NCBI GenBank assembly: GCA_023389095.1
Contig: JAEWFB010000126.1
Span: 1 to 5,593, forward strand
DNA: 5,593 nt
From: Actinomycetes bacterium
GTDB taxonomy: Bacteria; Actinomycetota; Actinomycetes; Actinomycetales; Dermatophilaceae
Reading direction: 5' to 3'
Every line of letters begins with the position of its first letter. Within the stretch, counting starts at the first letter, position 1. The notes below the pieces were generated by a model. It saw only the letters and a program-made list of their open reading frames with translations. It did no database searches and was not told the origin of the DNA. Shown in pieces: positions 1-5,593 of this stretch. Position numbers and translations under genes: made by a program.

Positions 1-392
1 ACCTCTACGTTCGCCAGGCGGGCGTGCCCGCGGCGCGTCTTGGGGTACCGACGCCTCCCGCCTCGGTCGCCGAGCTGCGCGCGGTTCTCGCGTCGTACCG
101 TCCCGAGCTCGAGGCCACCGACGCGGCGCGCGAGGCAGCGCGGTTCCTGCTGCTCGACCCGCCACTGCCGTGGACGGCCCGACCCGGCTACGGAGTGCTC
201 GCGGCCGGCGGGGTGTCGCTGCTTCCGGGGTGGGCGCGACAGATGCTCGGGCTGCCGGTTCCGGACCCGGTGGCGCAGTTCGTCGGTCGCCCGCTCGGCC
301 ACCTCGGCGCGGCGACCGTCCGGTGGGGCATGGCCGGCCTCGGCGAACGCCGCCCCTCCGACGCCCGCGACCAGACCGCCGCCTCCGCCTGA
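1..392 (+). CDS. DUF2236 / MpaB-family oxygenase-like protein, C-terminal part (5' end outside window)
   Basis: The reading frame is already open at the left edge (first full codon at base 3) and ends at TGA 390-392, giving 129 visible residues. The text begins LYVRQAGVPAARLGVP, then PPASVAELRAVLASY, an Asp/Ala-rich helix (ATDAAREAARFLL), a DPPLPW segment and LLPGWARQMLGLP. This order is what I know from the end of the DUF2236 family (oxygenase MpaB / latex-clearing-protein-like, predicted haem or metal proteins). The conserved His/Arg residues that would bind the cofactor lie upstream and cannot be checked, so substrate and activity are unknown. The last 20 or so residues (ERRPSDARDQTAASA) look like a disordered tail. 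The next gene is 184 bp away on the same strand. The family call is from recognition, not from a search. Confidence 0.75.
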   Translation, partial: LYVRQAGVPAARLGVPTPPASVAELRAVLASYRPELEATDAAREAARFLLLDPPLPWTARPGYGVLAAGGVSLLPGWARQMLGLPVPDPVAQFVGRPLGHLGAATVRWGMAGLGERRPSDARDQTAASA

Positions 393-479
393 CGGCGAGT
401 CGTGGCCCGCCTCCGGCGGCCGGTCGCGCTCCCTCCCACGTCCTACCGAGGACAGGAAGCGCGCTTGGTGAGCGAGATT

Positions 480-507
480 CTCGATTCGGGCAATTCGGTG
501 AATCGAG
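480..507. repeat. Inverted repeat, 8-bp arms, upstream of the HNH-protein gene
   Basis: CTCGATTC (480-487) is perfectly complementary to GAATCGAG (500-507) across a 12-base spacer. The motif ATTC recurs nearby at 477, 484 and 493, so the site has both inverted and direct repeat character. It is more AT-rich than its surroundings and lies 70 bp before the ATG at 577. No T-run follows it, so it does not look like a classic intrinsic terminator for the preceding gene. An operator for a dimeric regulator or a structured 5' leader are possible; neither is shown. The rest of the 393-576 gap holds only a short GC hairpin (407-419) and no convincing gene or sigma-70-type promoter. Confidence 0.4.
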
Positions 508-557
508 CAGGGGTAGCGTGCCGACGGCGGCGGCTGGCGCCTGCCACGATTTCACGC

Positions 558-563
558 AGGGGA
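558..563 (+). promoter_or_regulatory. Candidate ribosome binding site for the HNH-protein gene
   Basis: AGGGGA lies 13 bases before the ATG at 577, which is a long spacing. An in-frame CTG at 571 would be 7 bases away, and an in-frame TGA at 568-570 closes the frame just upstream. The start must therefore be at 571, 577 or further downstream. I kept the ATG because CTG starts are rare. Confidence 0.4.
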
Positions 564-576
564 CCGCTGACTGCAC

Positions 577-2148
577 ATGGCTGTTGTGTTCAACCCACCT
601 CCCGGATGGCCCGCACCCGTTCCCGGTTGGGTGCCACCGAAGGGGTGGCTGCCCGACGCGTCCTGGCCGCCCGCGCCGCCGGGCTGGCAGTTCTGGACGA
701 CCGTTCCCGACGCGCCAGTCGGGCCGCCGACATCCTCACCGGCGATGCCGCTTCTGGCCGCACCGGCCGTGGGCCTGACCTACGGCAGCGCGGCACCCCT
801 GCGTCCGCCGTGGTCGGACCGTGCCGCCACGACCGCGCCCAGCATTCAGCCGAGTGACGCGCGTCCGGCCCTCGGCGTTGCCGACGCCGGACGCGAGCGA
901 TCGCGTCGGGCGCCCTGGTGGGGGTGGGGTGGTCTCGCCGTCTGCTCCCTGCTGGGTCTGACCTCCGGTGTCGGCGGTGCGCTCGGCTTCGCGGGGCTGT
1001 TCGCGTTCGTCGTCGCGCTGGTGGCCCTGGTGCGTGGTCGCGTCGGCTGGGCGCACCTGCCGGGTCGAGCATCGGGTGCTGCGGCGCTCGTGGGCGCCAT
1101 CGCGGCCGTGCTCCTCGGCTCTGCCCTCTCCCCTGCCACGACACCGGTCTCCGCACCCCTGGCGGTGCAGACCTCCGTGGCGCCACCCGCCCACACTTCC
1201 GAGCCGACCCCGACGGAGTCGTCCGAGTCCCCGGCGACGAGCGAAGCCCCGACGCCGAGCCCCAGCACCCCAGCAGATCCCGTCGAGGCCGCGATCCAGG
1301 CAGCCCAGCCTGGCTCTGCCCTGGCCCTCGTCGGCACGCTGACGGTCCAGGGGCGGGGACCCATGACCGGCTACTCGCGCGCCGAGTTCGGTGCTGCGTG
1401 GACGGACACCGACCGCAACGGCTGCGACCAGCGCAACGACACGCTCCGCCGCGACCTGCGAGCCGTGACGCTCAAGGCCGGGACCAACGGCTGCGCCGTC
1501 ATGACCGGCACCCTCCAGGACCCGTACACGGCGACCACCCTGAGCTACTCGCGGACGGCGGGCACTTCCCCGATCCAGATCGACCACGTGGTCGCCCTCG
1601 CGGACGCGTGGGTCAAGGGCGCCGCCCGGTGGCCCTCCTCGGAGCGGACGGCGTTCGCCAACGACACGCTCAACCTCGTCGCGGTTTCGGCGAGCGCCAA
1701 CGAGTCCAAGGGCAGTGGGGACACGGCCACCTGGCTGCCGCCGGCCACCGGGTACCGATGCGCGTACGTCGCGCGGCAGGTCGCGGTGAAGGCCAGGTAC
1801 CGCCTGGCCGTGACGCCCGCCGAACGCGCGGCCATGGTGCGCGTCCTCACCACCTGCGCCGAGACGCCGCCGCCCTCCGTGGCGGTGGCCAGGCTCGGCG
1901 GGTTCCCGGTCTACACCGCGCCCTCGCCCACGCCGACCGCCAAGGCCGCCCCGAAGCCCGCACCGCAACCGGCTCCGAAGCCCGCTCCCAAGCCGGCGCC
2001 GCAGCCGGCGAGCCCCTCCCCGGTCCAGGGCGTCCACCCGGGGGCGTTCTGCTCGCCTGAGGGCGCGTTCGGGTACACCACCAAGGGCACGCTCATGCAG
2101 TGCACGTTCAAGGCCGGCGACATCCGCGCCCGCTGGCGATCGGCCTGA
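577..2148 (+). CDS. Membrane-anchored protein with external DUF1524-type HNH nuclease domain
   Basis: 523 residues. Residues 6-40 are a Trp/Pro-rich head with repeated PPGW/PxGW units, seen in many actinobacterial envelope proteins. Hydrophobic stretches at about 117-152 and 166-186 look like two or three membrane helices. A Pro/Ser/Thr/Glu linker (about 187-235) precedes the nuclease domain (about 245-430). That domain shows the DUF1524 (GmrSD C-terminal-like HNH) hallmarks: IDHVVAL with D336/H337, AxxWP, FANDTLNLVAV (N366), ANESKG (N375, K378), TWLPP, RCAYVARQVAVKARY and a closing Cys. A Lys/Pro/Ala repeat (458-478) leads to a small C-terminal module, HPGAFCSPEG...TLMQCT...RARWR, often found at the end of such exported proteins. 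Cysteines outside the membrane part number six (283, 306, 395, 427, 492, 509), fitting disulfides and an extracytoplasmic location. Likely an exported DNase or RNase; the substrate is unknown. The HNH call is strong and the topology is inferred. Confidence 0.85.
   Translation: MAVVFNPPPGWPAPVPGWVPPKGWLPDASWPPAPPGWQFWTTVPDAPVGPPTSSPAMPLLAAPAVGLTYGSAAPLRPPWSDRAATTAPSIQPSDARPALGVADAGRERSRRAPWWGWGGLAVCSLLGLTSGVGGALGFAGLFAFVVALVALVRGRVGWAHLPGRASGAAALVGAIAAVLLGSALSPATTPVSAPLAVQTSVAPPAHTSEPTPTESSESPATSEAPTPSPSTPADPVEAAIQAAQPGSALALVGTLTVQGRGPMTGYSRAEFGAAWTDTDRNGCDQRNDTLRRDLRAVTLKAGTNGCAVMTGTLQDPYTATTLSYSRTAGTSPIQIDHVVALADAWVKGAARWPSSERTAFANDTLNLVAVSASANESKGSGDTATWLPPATGYRCAYVARQVAVKARYRLAVTPAERAAMVRVLTTCAETPPPSVAVARLGGFPVYTAPSPTPTAKAAPKPAPQPAPKPAPKPAPQPASPSPVQGVHPGAFCSPEGAFGYTTKGTLMQCTFKAGDIRARWRSA
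1948..2010 (+). repeat. Lys/Pro/Ala-rich coding repeat (linker in the HNH protein)
   Basis: Residues 458-478 of the HNH protein are built of PKPAP and PQPAP units. The DNA is accordingly repetitive (ccsaagcccgc-like units). Such stretches act as extended spacers in cell-wall or surface proteins; here it separates the nuclease domain from the C-terminal Cys-containing module. The copy number may vary between strains. Confidence 0.7.
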
Positions 2149-2200
2149 GGGGCGCCGTGACACGCGTCCACCACCAACGGCCACTCACACTCACTGCACG

Positions 2201-2206
2201 GAAGGA
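2201..2206 (+). promoter_or_regulatory. Ribosome binding site of the DUF4236 gene
   Basis: GAAGGA lies 7 bases before the ATG at 2214. A TAG directly abuts the ATG in the same frame (2211-2213), so this start cannot be extended upstream. It is the best Shine-Dalgarno match in the window. Confidence 0.75.
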
Positions 2207-2213
2207 CCGGTAG

Positions 2214-3371
2214 ATGGGGCTCGGGGTCTCCTTCAAGATCGCGCCGGGGGTCCGCGTGCGTGCATCGAGCCGAGGCGTGCGCGCCAGTGTCGGCCCGCGC
2301 GCCGCGCGGGTGCACGTCGGCGCCGGCCGTACCCGCATCTCCACCGGGGCCGGGCCGGTCACCCTGTCCACCACCCTCGGCGGTCCGCGTCGCAGCACGT
2401 CCCGAAGCGTGTCGACGCGTCCCGCCGCCACGGCGTCGCGACCCCGGCAGCCCACGGTGGCGCAGCTCCAGGCCCAGGCTCGCGCCGCCGAACGCGCGCA
2501 GCAGGTGGCCGACGTCGCCGCCCTCGAACGGTCCCTGGTCACCCTGCACCGGGCCGCCTTCGCCGACTCGAGCCGGCAGGTCCTCCCCGCGCCGACACAG
2601 CCCGGTCGCTCTGAGGTCGAGGCGGTGCGGCGGGAGCTGTACCGGACGGCGATCTCCGGGGTCCCACTGTGGCGGCGCGCCGAACGGAGGCAGGCGAAGG
2701 CCTGGGCCGGGCAGCAGGCGCCCAGCGAGGCCGAGCGTCGGCACACCGGCGAGCTCGTCGGCGTCCAGTGGGAGCAGTCGCAGCTCGACCAGCACTGGGA
2801 GGCCCTGCGCAACCACGACCCGCACACGGTGATCGAGGCTGTCGACGAGGCGTTCGCCGACAACGCCAGCGACTCCACCTGCGTCGACGCCGGCACCGTG
2901 GCCGAGACGGGCGCCCGGTACGTCACCGCCGCCGTCACGTACGGCGGCCTCGACGTGACGCCCGAGCACCGCGCCGACCGCACCCCCGGCGGCAAGCCGA
3001 CGCTGCGCAAGCGCACCAAGACCGACCGGAACGCCCTGTACGCGGCGTCGGTGGCCTCGACCGTCCTCGCCACCGCCAAGGAGGCCCTCGCCGTCGCGGT
3101 GGCCGCCACGGAGGTGCGGGTGCTCGTCGTGCGCCCGGACGGCACCGGCGACGTCGAGCCGGTCTACGCCGGGACGCTGCGCCGCGACGTCCTCGCCCAC
3201 CTCGACTGGAACAGCATCGGCCCGCTCGCCGTGGCCTTGGAGGCCGAGGGCGCGCAAATGCGCTTCAAGGGCAGCACCCGCGAGGTCGTCGCCCTTGCCG
3301 TGGAACCGGACTCACCTGCAGCGGCGCTCCTCGAGGCCTGGTCGCAGCCCGTCGACGAACACGACGAGTAG
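2214..3371 (+). CDS. DUF4236-like N-terminal domain protein of unknown function
   Basis: 385 residues. The N-terminus (1-56: FKIAPGVRVRASSRGVRASVG, then PRAARVHVGAGRTRIS and GAGPVTLSTTLGG) follows the DUF4236 pattern: a short repetitive beta domain with K/S-x-x-PGVR, SxxGVxxSVGPRGAR and a Gly-rich closing strand. A basic Ser/Arg/Thr stretch (57-80) leads to an Ala/Gln/Glu-rich helical region (81-165) that may form a coiled coil. The C-terminal half (about 170-365) is an alpha/beta region with YVTAAVTYGGLDVTPEH, a basic TLRKRTKTDRN segment, a long helix (275-299) and a strand pair VRVLVVRPDG / EPVYAGTLRR. I do not recognise this part. No signal peptide or membrane helix is visible, so it is probably cytoplasmic. 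It follows the HNH gene by 65 bp with no obvious terminator, so co-transcription is possible. Its stop is 11 bp from the stop of the convergent protease-STING gene. Confidence 0.75.
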   Translation: MGLGVSFKIAPGVRVRASSRGVRASVGPRAARVHVGAGRTRISTGAGPVTLSTTLGGPRRSTSRSVSTRPAATASRPRQPTVAQLQAQARAAERAQQVADVAALERSLVTLHRAAFADSSRQVLPAPTQPGRSEVEAVRRELYRTAISGVPLWRRAERRQAKAWAGQQAPSEAERRHTGELVGVQWEQSQLDQHWEALRNHDPHTVIEAVDEAFADNASDSTCVDAGTVAETGARYVTAAVTYGGLDVTPEHRADRTPGGKPTLRKRTKTDRNALYAASVASTVLATAKEALAVAVAATEVRVLVVRPDGTGDVEPVYAGTLRRDVLAHLDWNSIGPLAVALEAEGAQMRFKGSTREVVALAVEPDSPAAALLEAWSQPVDEHDE

Positions 3372-3382
3372 CTCGACAAGGG

Positions 3383-4999
3383 TCACGGCTCGAAGTCCAC
3401 GCCGGGGAAGGTCAGCCTCGCGGTCGTCACGTGCACGATGTCCGAGAGGGCGAGGTCGCGAAGCCCGGGTGGCTCCTCCCGGATGCGGCGCGACAGGACG
3501 CGGTCGAAACGGTCGATCTCCTTGCGCTCTATGGCTTCCCACAGATGCGGGTCCCGATCGGCGGGGTCGAGGGAGGCGAAGCGCTCGTCGATCGAGGTGA
3601 TCATGGTCGACATGGTCGTCGGGAAGACGTCCACGAGGACGAGCTCGGACGTCGCCACGGTGCTTCGCATCGCCTTGAGGGGACGGGGCCGTGACAGCAG
3701 GTCGTCCGCCTTGACCGCGGCCTCTGACAGCAGGTCCAGCCCGTCCACGCGCTGGCGAATCCCGCGGTCGGTGGCCCAGCTCAGGCGGGGAGGAAGGACC
3801 ACGTGCAGGTGAATGTGGTCGTACCTCGCCGTATCCACCGGCACGCCGGCGACGCTGACGGTGACGTCCTGACCGGCCTTGGCATCGAGGAGCAGCTGGC
3901 CGACCGGCAGCACGAAGTTGGCGAAGTAGCCCAACGCCAGCGCATTGGCGGCCGACACGCGGGTCAGCGGAACGCCGAAGAAGGTGGTGATGGGGTTCGA
4001 GGACACGAGGTCGCCCACGGCGTTGAACACCGCGAGGGTCGAGATGAGGCGCTGGACCAGCGCGGTTCGTGCGGCGGTCGGATTGGCCGGGTCGACCTCC
4101 AGCGGCCCCTCGGTGTCGGCCGCGTCGGGCGTGGCGCCGGGTCGGACGCGGACGAGGATGTCGGGCGTACCGAGCCCCTGCGCGATGGTCAGCTCGCGCG
4201 TCACAGACGGGTCGTCGGCGTCGGCTTCGGCGACGATGACGTCGGCACGGTCGATCTTGGCGAGGTCCCGCTTGGTCGTCGTCCCGGTGGTGGACACGTA
4301 GAGCTCGAGCCCGATGGCCTCGAGCGCGGGGCTGATGACGTCGTCGACGAGCTCGCGGCCCGTACCCGCCTGCTGCAGGAACACGCACAGCCCGCGGTTC
4401 AGAGGAGCCGCGACCGTCTGGATGTCCTTCCAGTACCTGGGGATCCGCGACAACGGCATCGCGAGCACCTGGTCGGTCCTGGATGACGCCTCGATCTGCA
4501 GGCCGACGACGGCCCCGGACGTGAGGCTGTAGACGGGCGCGCCGCTGAAACCCTGGATCGCGAGGTTGTGGCTCGTGAACTGCAGGAGGAAGTTCTCGCT
4601 CCGGTGTCCGCGGACGTACGGCCGCAGGTAGCTGCCGAAACCCGTGCTCTGCGCGTTGGCCAGGCCGTAGCCGGTGACGATCACGTCGCCCTGCGGCCGG
4701 TCGACGAGGACCACCGGGAGCGGCTGGCGGTCGCTGTCGTCGCGCAGCTCGAGAACCGCGACGTCGACACCGAGGTCGTCGATGATCGCGGGCTCGAACA
4801 CCACGTCGGCGAGCCGGCTCTCCTCGTCCGAGAACTGCACCGTCACGACGCTCTTGCCCTCGACGACGTGGCCGGCCGTCAGCAGGTAGCGCGGCGCCAT
4901 GGCGAGCCACGCGGTCCCGATGGTCTCCTGCGGTTCCCCGTCGCTCGCGGGGCGCACGATGGCACAGGTGCCCTGGGCGAGCAGCTCCATCTTGTCCAC
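3383..4999 (-). CDS. Trypsin-like protease / TIR-like / STING-like fusion protein (putative cyclic-dinucleotide-activated immune effector)
   Basis: 538 residues from a GTG start at 4999, 4 bp after the Trypco1 stop; an ATG at codon 4 (4990) is the alternative start. Domain 1 (about 5-195) is a trypsin-fold protease: IGTAWL, TAGHVV (His44), DVAVLEL (Asp79), GFSGAPV (Ser152), then a VVGLQI strand. There is no signal peptide or membrane helix, and only two Cys in the whole protein, so it is probably cytoplasmic. Domain 2 (about 203-286) resembles TIR/nucleoside-deoxyribosyltransferase-like folds: LCVFL strand, VISPALEAIGLE, IDRADVIVAEA, then VTRELTIAQGLGTPDILV with the conserved Glu269. Domain 3 (about 335-515) resembles the STING receptor: NALALGYFANFVLPV aligns with the LAWSYYIGYL helix of human STING (F362 at the position of ligand-stacking Tyr167), HIHLHVVLPPRLS with its LYILLPL strand, and LVDVFPTTMSTM with its LEYATPLQTL ligand-binding segment. 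Known family role: STING binds cyclic dinucleotides and oligomerises to activate a fused effector. Inferred role: ligand-gated proteolysis in anti-phage defence. The protease call is strong, TIR-like good, and STING good but made by eye. Confidence 0.85.
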   Translation of the reverse strand: MDKMELLAQGTCAIVRPASDGEPQETIGTAWLAMAPRYLLTAGHVVEGKSVVTVQFSDEESRLADVVFEPAIIDDLGVDVAVLELRDDSDRQPLPVVLVDRPQGDVIVTGYGLANAQSTGFGSYLRPYVRGHRSENFLLQFTSHNLAIQGFSGAPVYSLTSGAVVGLQIEASSRTDQVLAMPLSRIPRYWKDIQTVAAPLNRGLCVFLQQAGTGRELVDDVISPALEAIGLELYVSTTGTTTKRDLAKIDRADVIVAEADADDPSVTRELTIAQGLGTPDILVRVRPGATPDAADTEGPLEVDPANPTAARTALVQRLISTLAVFNAVGDLVSSNPITTFFGVPLTRVSAANALALGYFANFVLPVGQLLLDAKAGQDVTVSVAGVPVDTARYDHIHLHVVLPPRLSWATDRGIRQRVDGLDLLSEAAVKADDLLSRPRPLKAMRSTVATSELVLVDVFPTTMSTMITSIDERFASLDPADRDPHLWEAIERKEIDRFDRVLSRRIREEPPGLRDLALSDIVHVTTARLTFPGVDFEP

Positions 5000-5003
5000 G
5001 CGA

Positions 5004-5381
5004 TCACCCGCCCTGCGTCCCCCCGGTCCCCCCGCTCCCCTTCACAGCGGGCGCCTTCTGCCACGTCATGGTGACCCTGCACGTCATGTCGCCCTTGGCC
5101 TTGATCACCCAGAGGCCACCTTCGGCGGAGAAGGACAGGCCGAACTCGAGGGTGATCGCGTCGGGCCAGTGCTCGTGCGGCGACGCCAGCTGGCTCCCCA
5201 TGTCGCTCGCGACGTCACCGAGGAGGTCCTTGAGCTTGGCGTAGGCGTCGCGCAGGTCGCGAGACGTCTTCTCGACGCCGTAGCGACCGCCGGTGCTCAC
5301 GGACTCCGGGACGTCCACGGAGACGGCCTCGACGAGCACCGTCGTCGTTCCGACCTTGGCCACCACGGTTTCGCTGGTCAT
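5004..5381 (-). CDS. Trypco1 (trypsin co-occurring domain 1) protein, CU044_2847-like
   Basis: 125 residues, ATG at 5381, TGA at 5006-5004. It opens with a beta-rich part (VVAKVGTTTVLVEAVSV), followed by a helical stretch (about 38-63, KTSRDLRDAYAKLKDLLGDV). The diagnostic part follows: WPDAITLEFGLSFSAEGGLW (72-91), a second strand IKAKG, then CRVTMTW (101-107). The pattern VeFGlxxsaEgG...xVtxtW is that of Trypco1, a small domain known by its repeated pairing with trypsin-like proteases in bacterial conflict systems. Its biochemical role is not established; a partner, regulator or substrate of the protease are all possible. The C-terminus is a Gly/Thr/Ser tail. The upstream sequence GGGGGTG gives a weak ribosome binding site. 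It is the first visible gene of the unit and is almost certainly translated together with the protease-STING gene. Confidence 0.8.
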   Translation of the reverse strand: MTSETVVAKVGTTTVLVEAVSVDVPESVSTGGRYGVEKTSRDLRDAYAKLKDLLGDVASDMGSQLASPHEHWPDAITLEFGLSFSAEGGLWVIKAKGDMTCRVTMTWQKAPAVKGSGGTGGTQGG

Positions 5382-5458
5382 CCGACACCCCCGTTGTGCG
5401 AGCGGTGCCTTCGATGGTCCTCGCGGCGGACGCCGGCTGTCCAGTGTCGGAGCGCCGT

Positions 5459-5474
5459 CGGGCTCGACAGCCCG
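5459..5474. other. Perfect 6-bp hairpin in the region upstream of the Trypco1 gene
   Basis: CGGGCT (5459-5464) pairs with AGCCCG (5469-5474) across a CGAC loop, with two further G-T pairs possible outside. It lies about 78 bp before the Trypco1 ATG in an apparently non-coding stretch (5382-5593) where I find no convincing reading frame on either strand: the open frames are Arg-rich with relaxed third-position bias. No T-run follows on either strand, so it is not a standard terminator. It may be a leader structure or chance in GC-rich DNA. No clear -35/-10 promoter could be picked out here. Confidence 0.3.
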
Positions 5475-5593
5475 GTCGCACCTGCTCGACGTCGCTGCTG
5501 GACCCCGCCCGACGCGTCGGCGACCCTGCGGCGCGGCTCACCGGGCCCGAGGGCCGGCCGGGGGCTCACGCGTCGACGCACGGAGAAGGGGCC

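Noticed and set aside
736..2184. Long open frame antisense to the HNH gene
   Set aside because: Its protein is Arg/Gly-rich shadow text, while the opposite strand has a clear multi-domain protein with HNH motifs.
3363..3385. Possible bidirectional terminator between the convergent genes
   Set aside because: Only a 4-bp stem (CGAG/CTCG) around the stop codon, with no T-run on either strand.
3312..4910. Second long minus-strand frame overlapping the protease-STING gene
   Set aside because: It is an Arg/Pro/Ala-rich out-of-frame shadow; the catalytic and STING motifs are all in the other frame.
5381..5451. Inverted repeat TCCGACAC / GTGTCGGA with 55-base spacing, one arm touching the Trypco1 start codon
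   Set aside because: The arms are far apart and short; chance is likely in DNA of this composition, and no regulatory logic is evident.
5535..5569. Direct repeat GGCTCAC flanking a GC hairpin (5541-5557)
   Set aside because: Seven-base repeats and a bulged all-GC stem are expected by chance here; there is no T-run or target-site context to call a terminator or mobile element.
5378..5581. Open frames on both strands in the right-edge region, including an ATG at 5414 on the + strand
   Set aside because: The translations are Arg/Pro-rich low-complexity text with weaker third-position G/C bias than the real genes, resemble no known family and lack a good ribosome binding site. Open frames arise easily in such GC-rich DNA.

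Overview
The window is very GC-rich, with strong G/C preference at third codon positions. Its gene families are typical of Actinomycetota: an MpaB-like DUF2236 protein, a secreted or membrane-anchored HNH protein with a Trp/Pro-rich head, a DUF4236 protein, and a Trypco1 gene paired with a trypsin-like gene. I infer a high-GC actinomycete, possibly of the Cellulomonas/Micrococcales type; the genus is a guess.

Left half (1-3371, + strand): the 3' end of a DUF2236/MpaB-family oxygenase-like gene; a short intergenic region with an 8-bp-arm inverted repeat; a 523-residue protein with membrane segments and an external DUF1524-type HNH nuclease domain; and, after 65 bp, a 385-residue protein with a DUF4236-like N-terminus and an uncharacterised remainder. 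These look like ordinary chromosomal genes, although the HNH and DUF4236 genes could share a transcript.

Right half (3383-5381, - strand): a compact two-gene unit facing the left half, with only 11 bp between the convergent stop codons. The first gene (5381-5004) encodes a small Trypco1 (trypsin co-occurring domain 1) protein. Four bases later begins a 538-residue protein that I read as three domains: a cytoplasmic trypsin-fold serine protease with an apparently intact His-Asp-Ser triad, a TIR/nucleoside-deoxyribosyltransferase-like domain that keeps the conserved Glu, and a C-terminal domain with the sequence hallmarks of STING, the cyclic-dinucleotide receptor. I infer that it is an immune (CBASS-like or related conflict-system) receptor/effector in which nucleotide binding by STING would switch on a protease, and perhaps also an NAD- or nucleotide-processing domain.

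No CD-NTase (cyclic nucleotide synthase) is visible. The last 212 bases (5382-5593) hold no convincing gene, so any cyclase must lie beyond the right edge or elsewhere in the genome, or the protein may respond to a housekeeping cyclic dinucleotide. The protease-TIR-like-STING fusion is the most notable item in the window.
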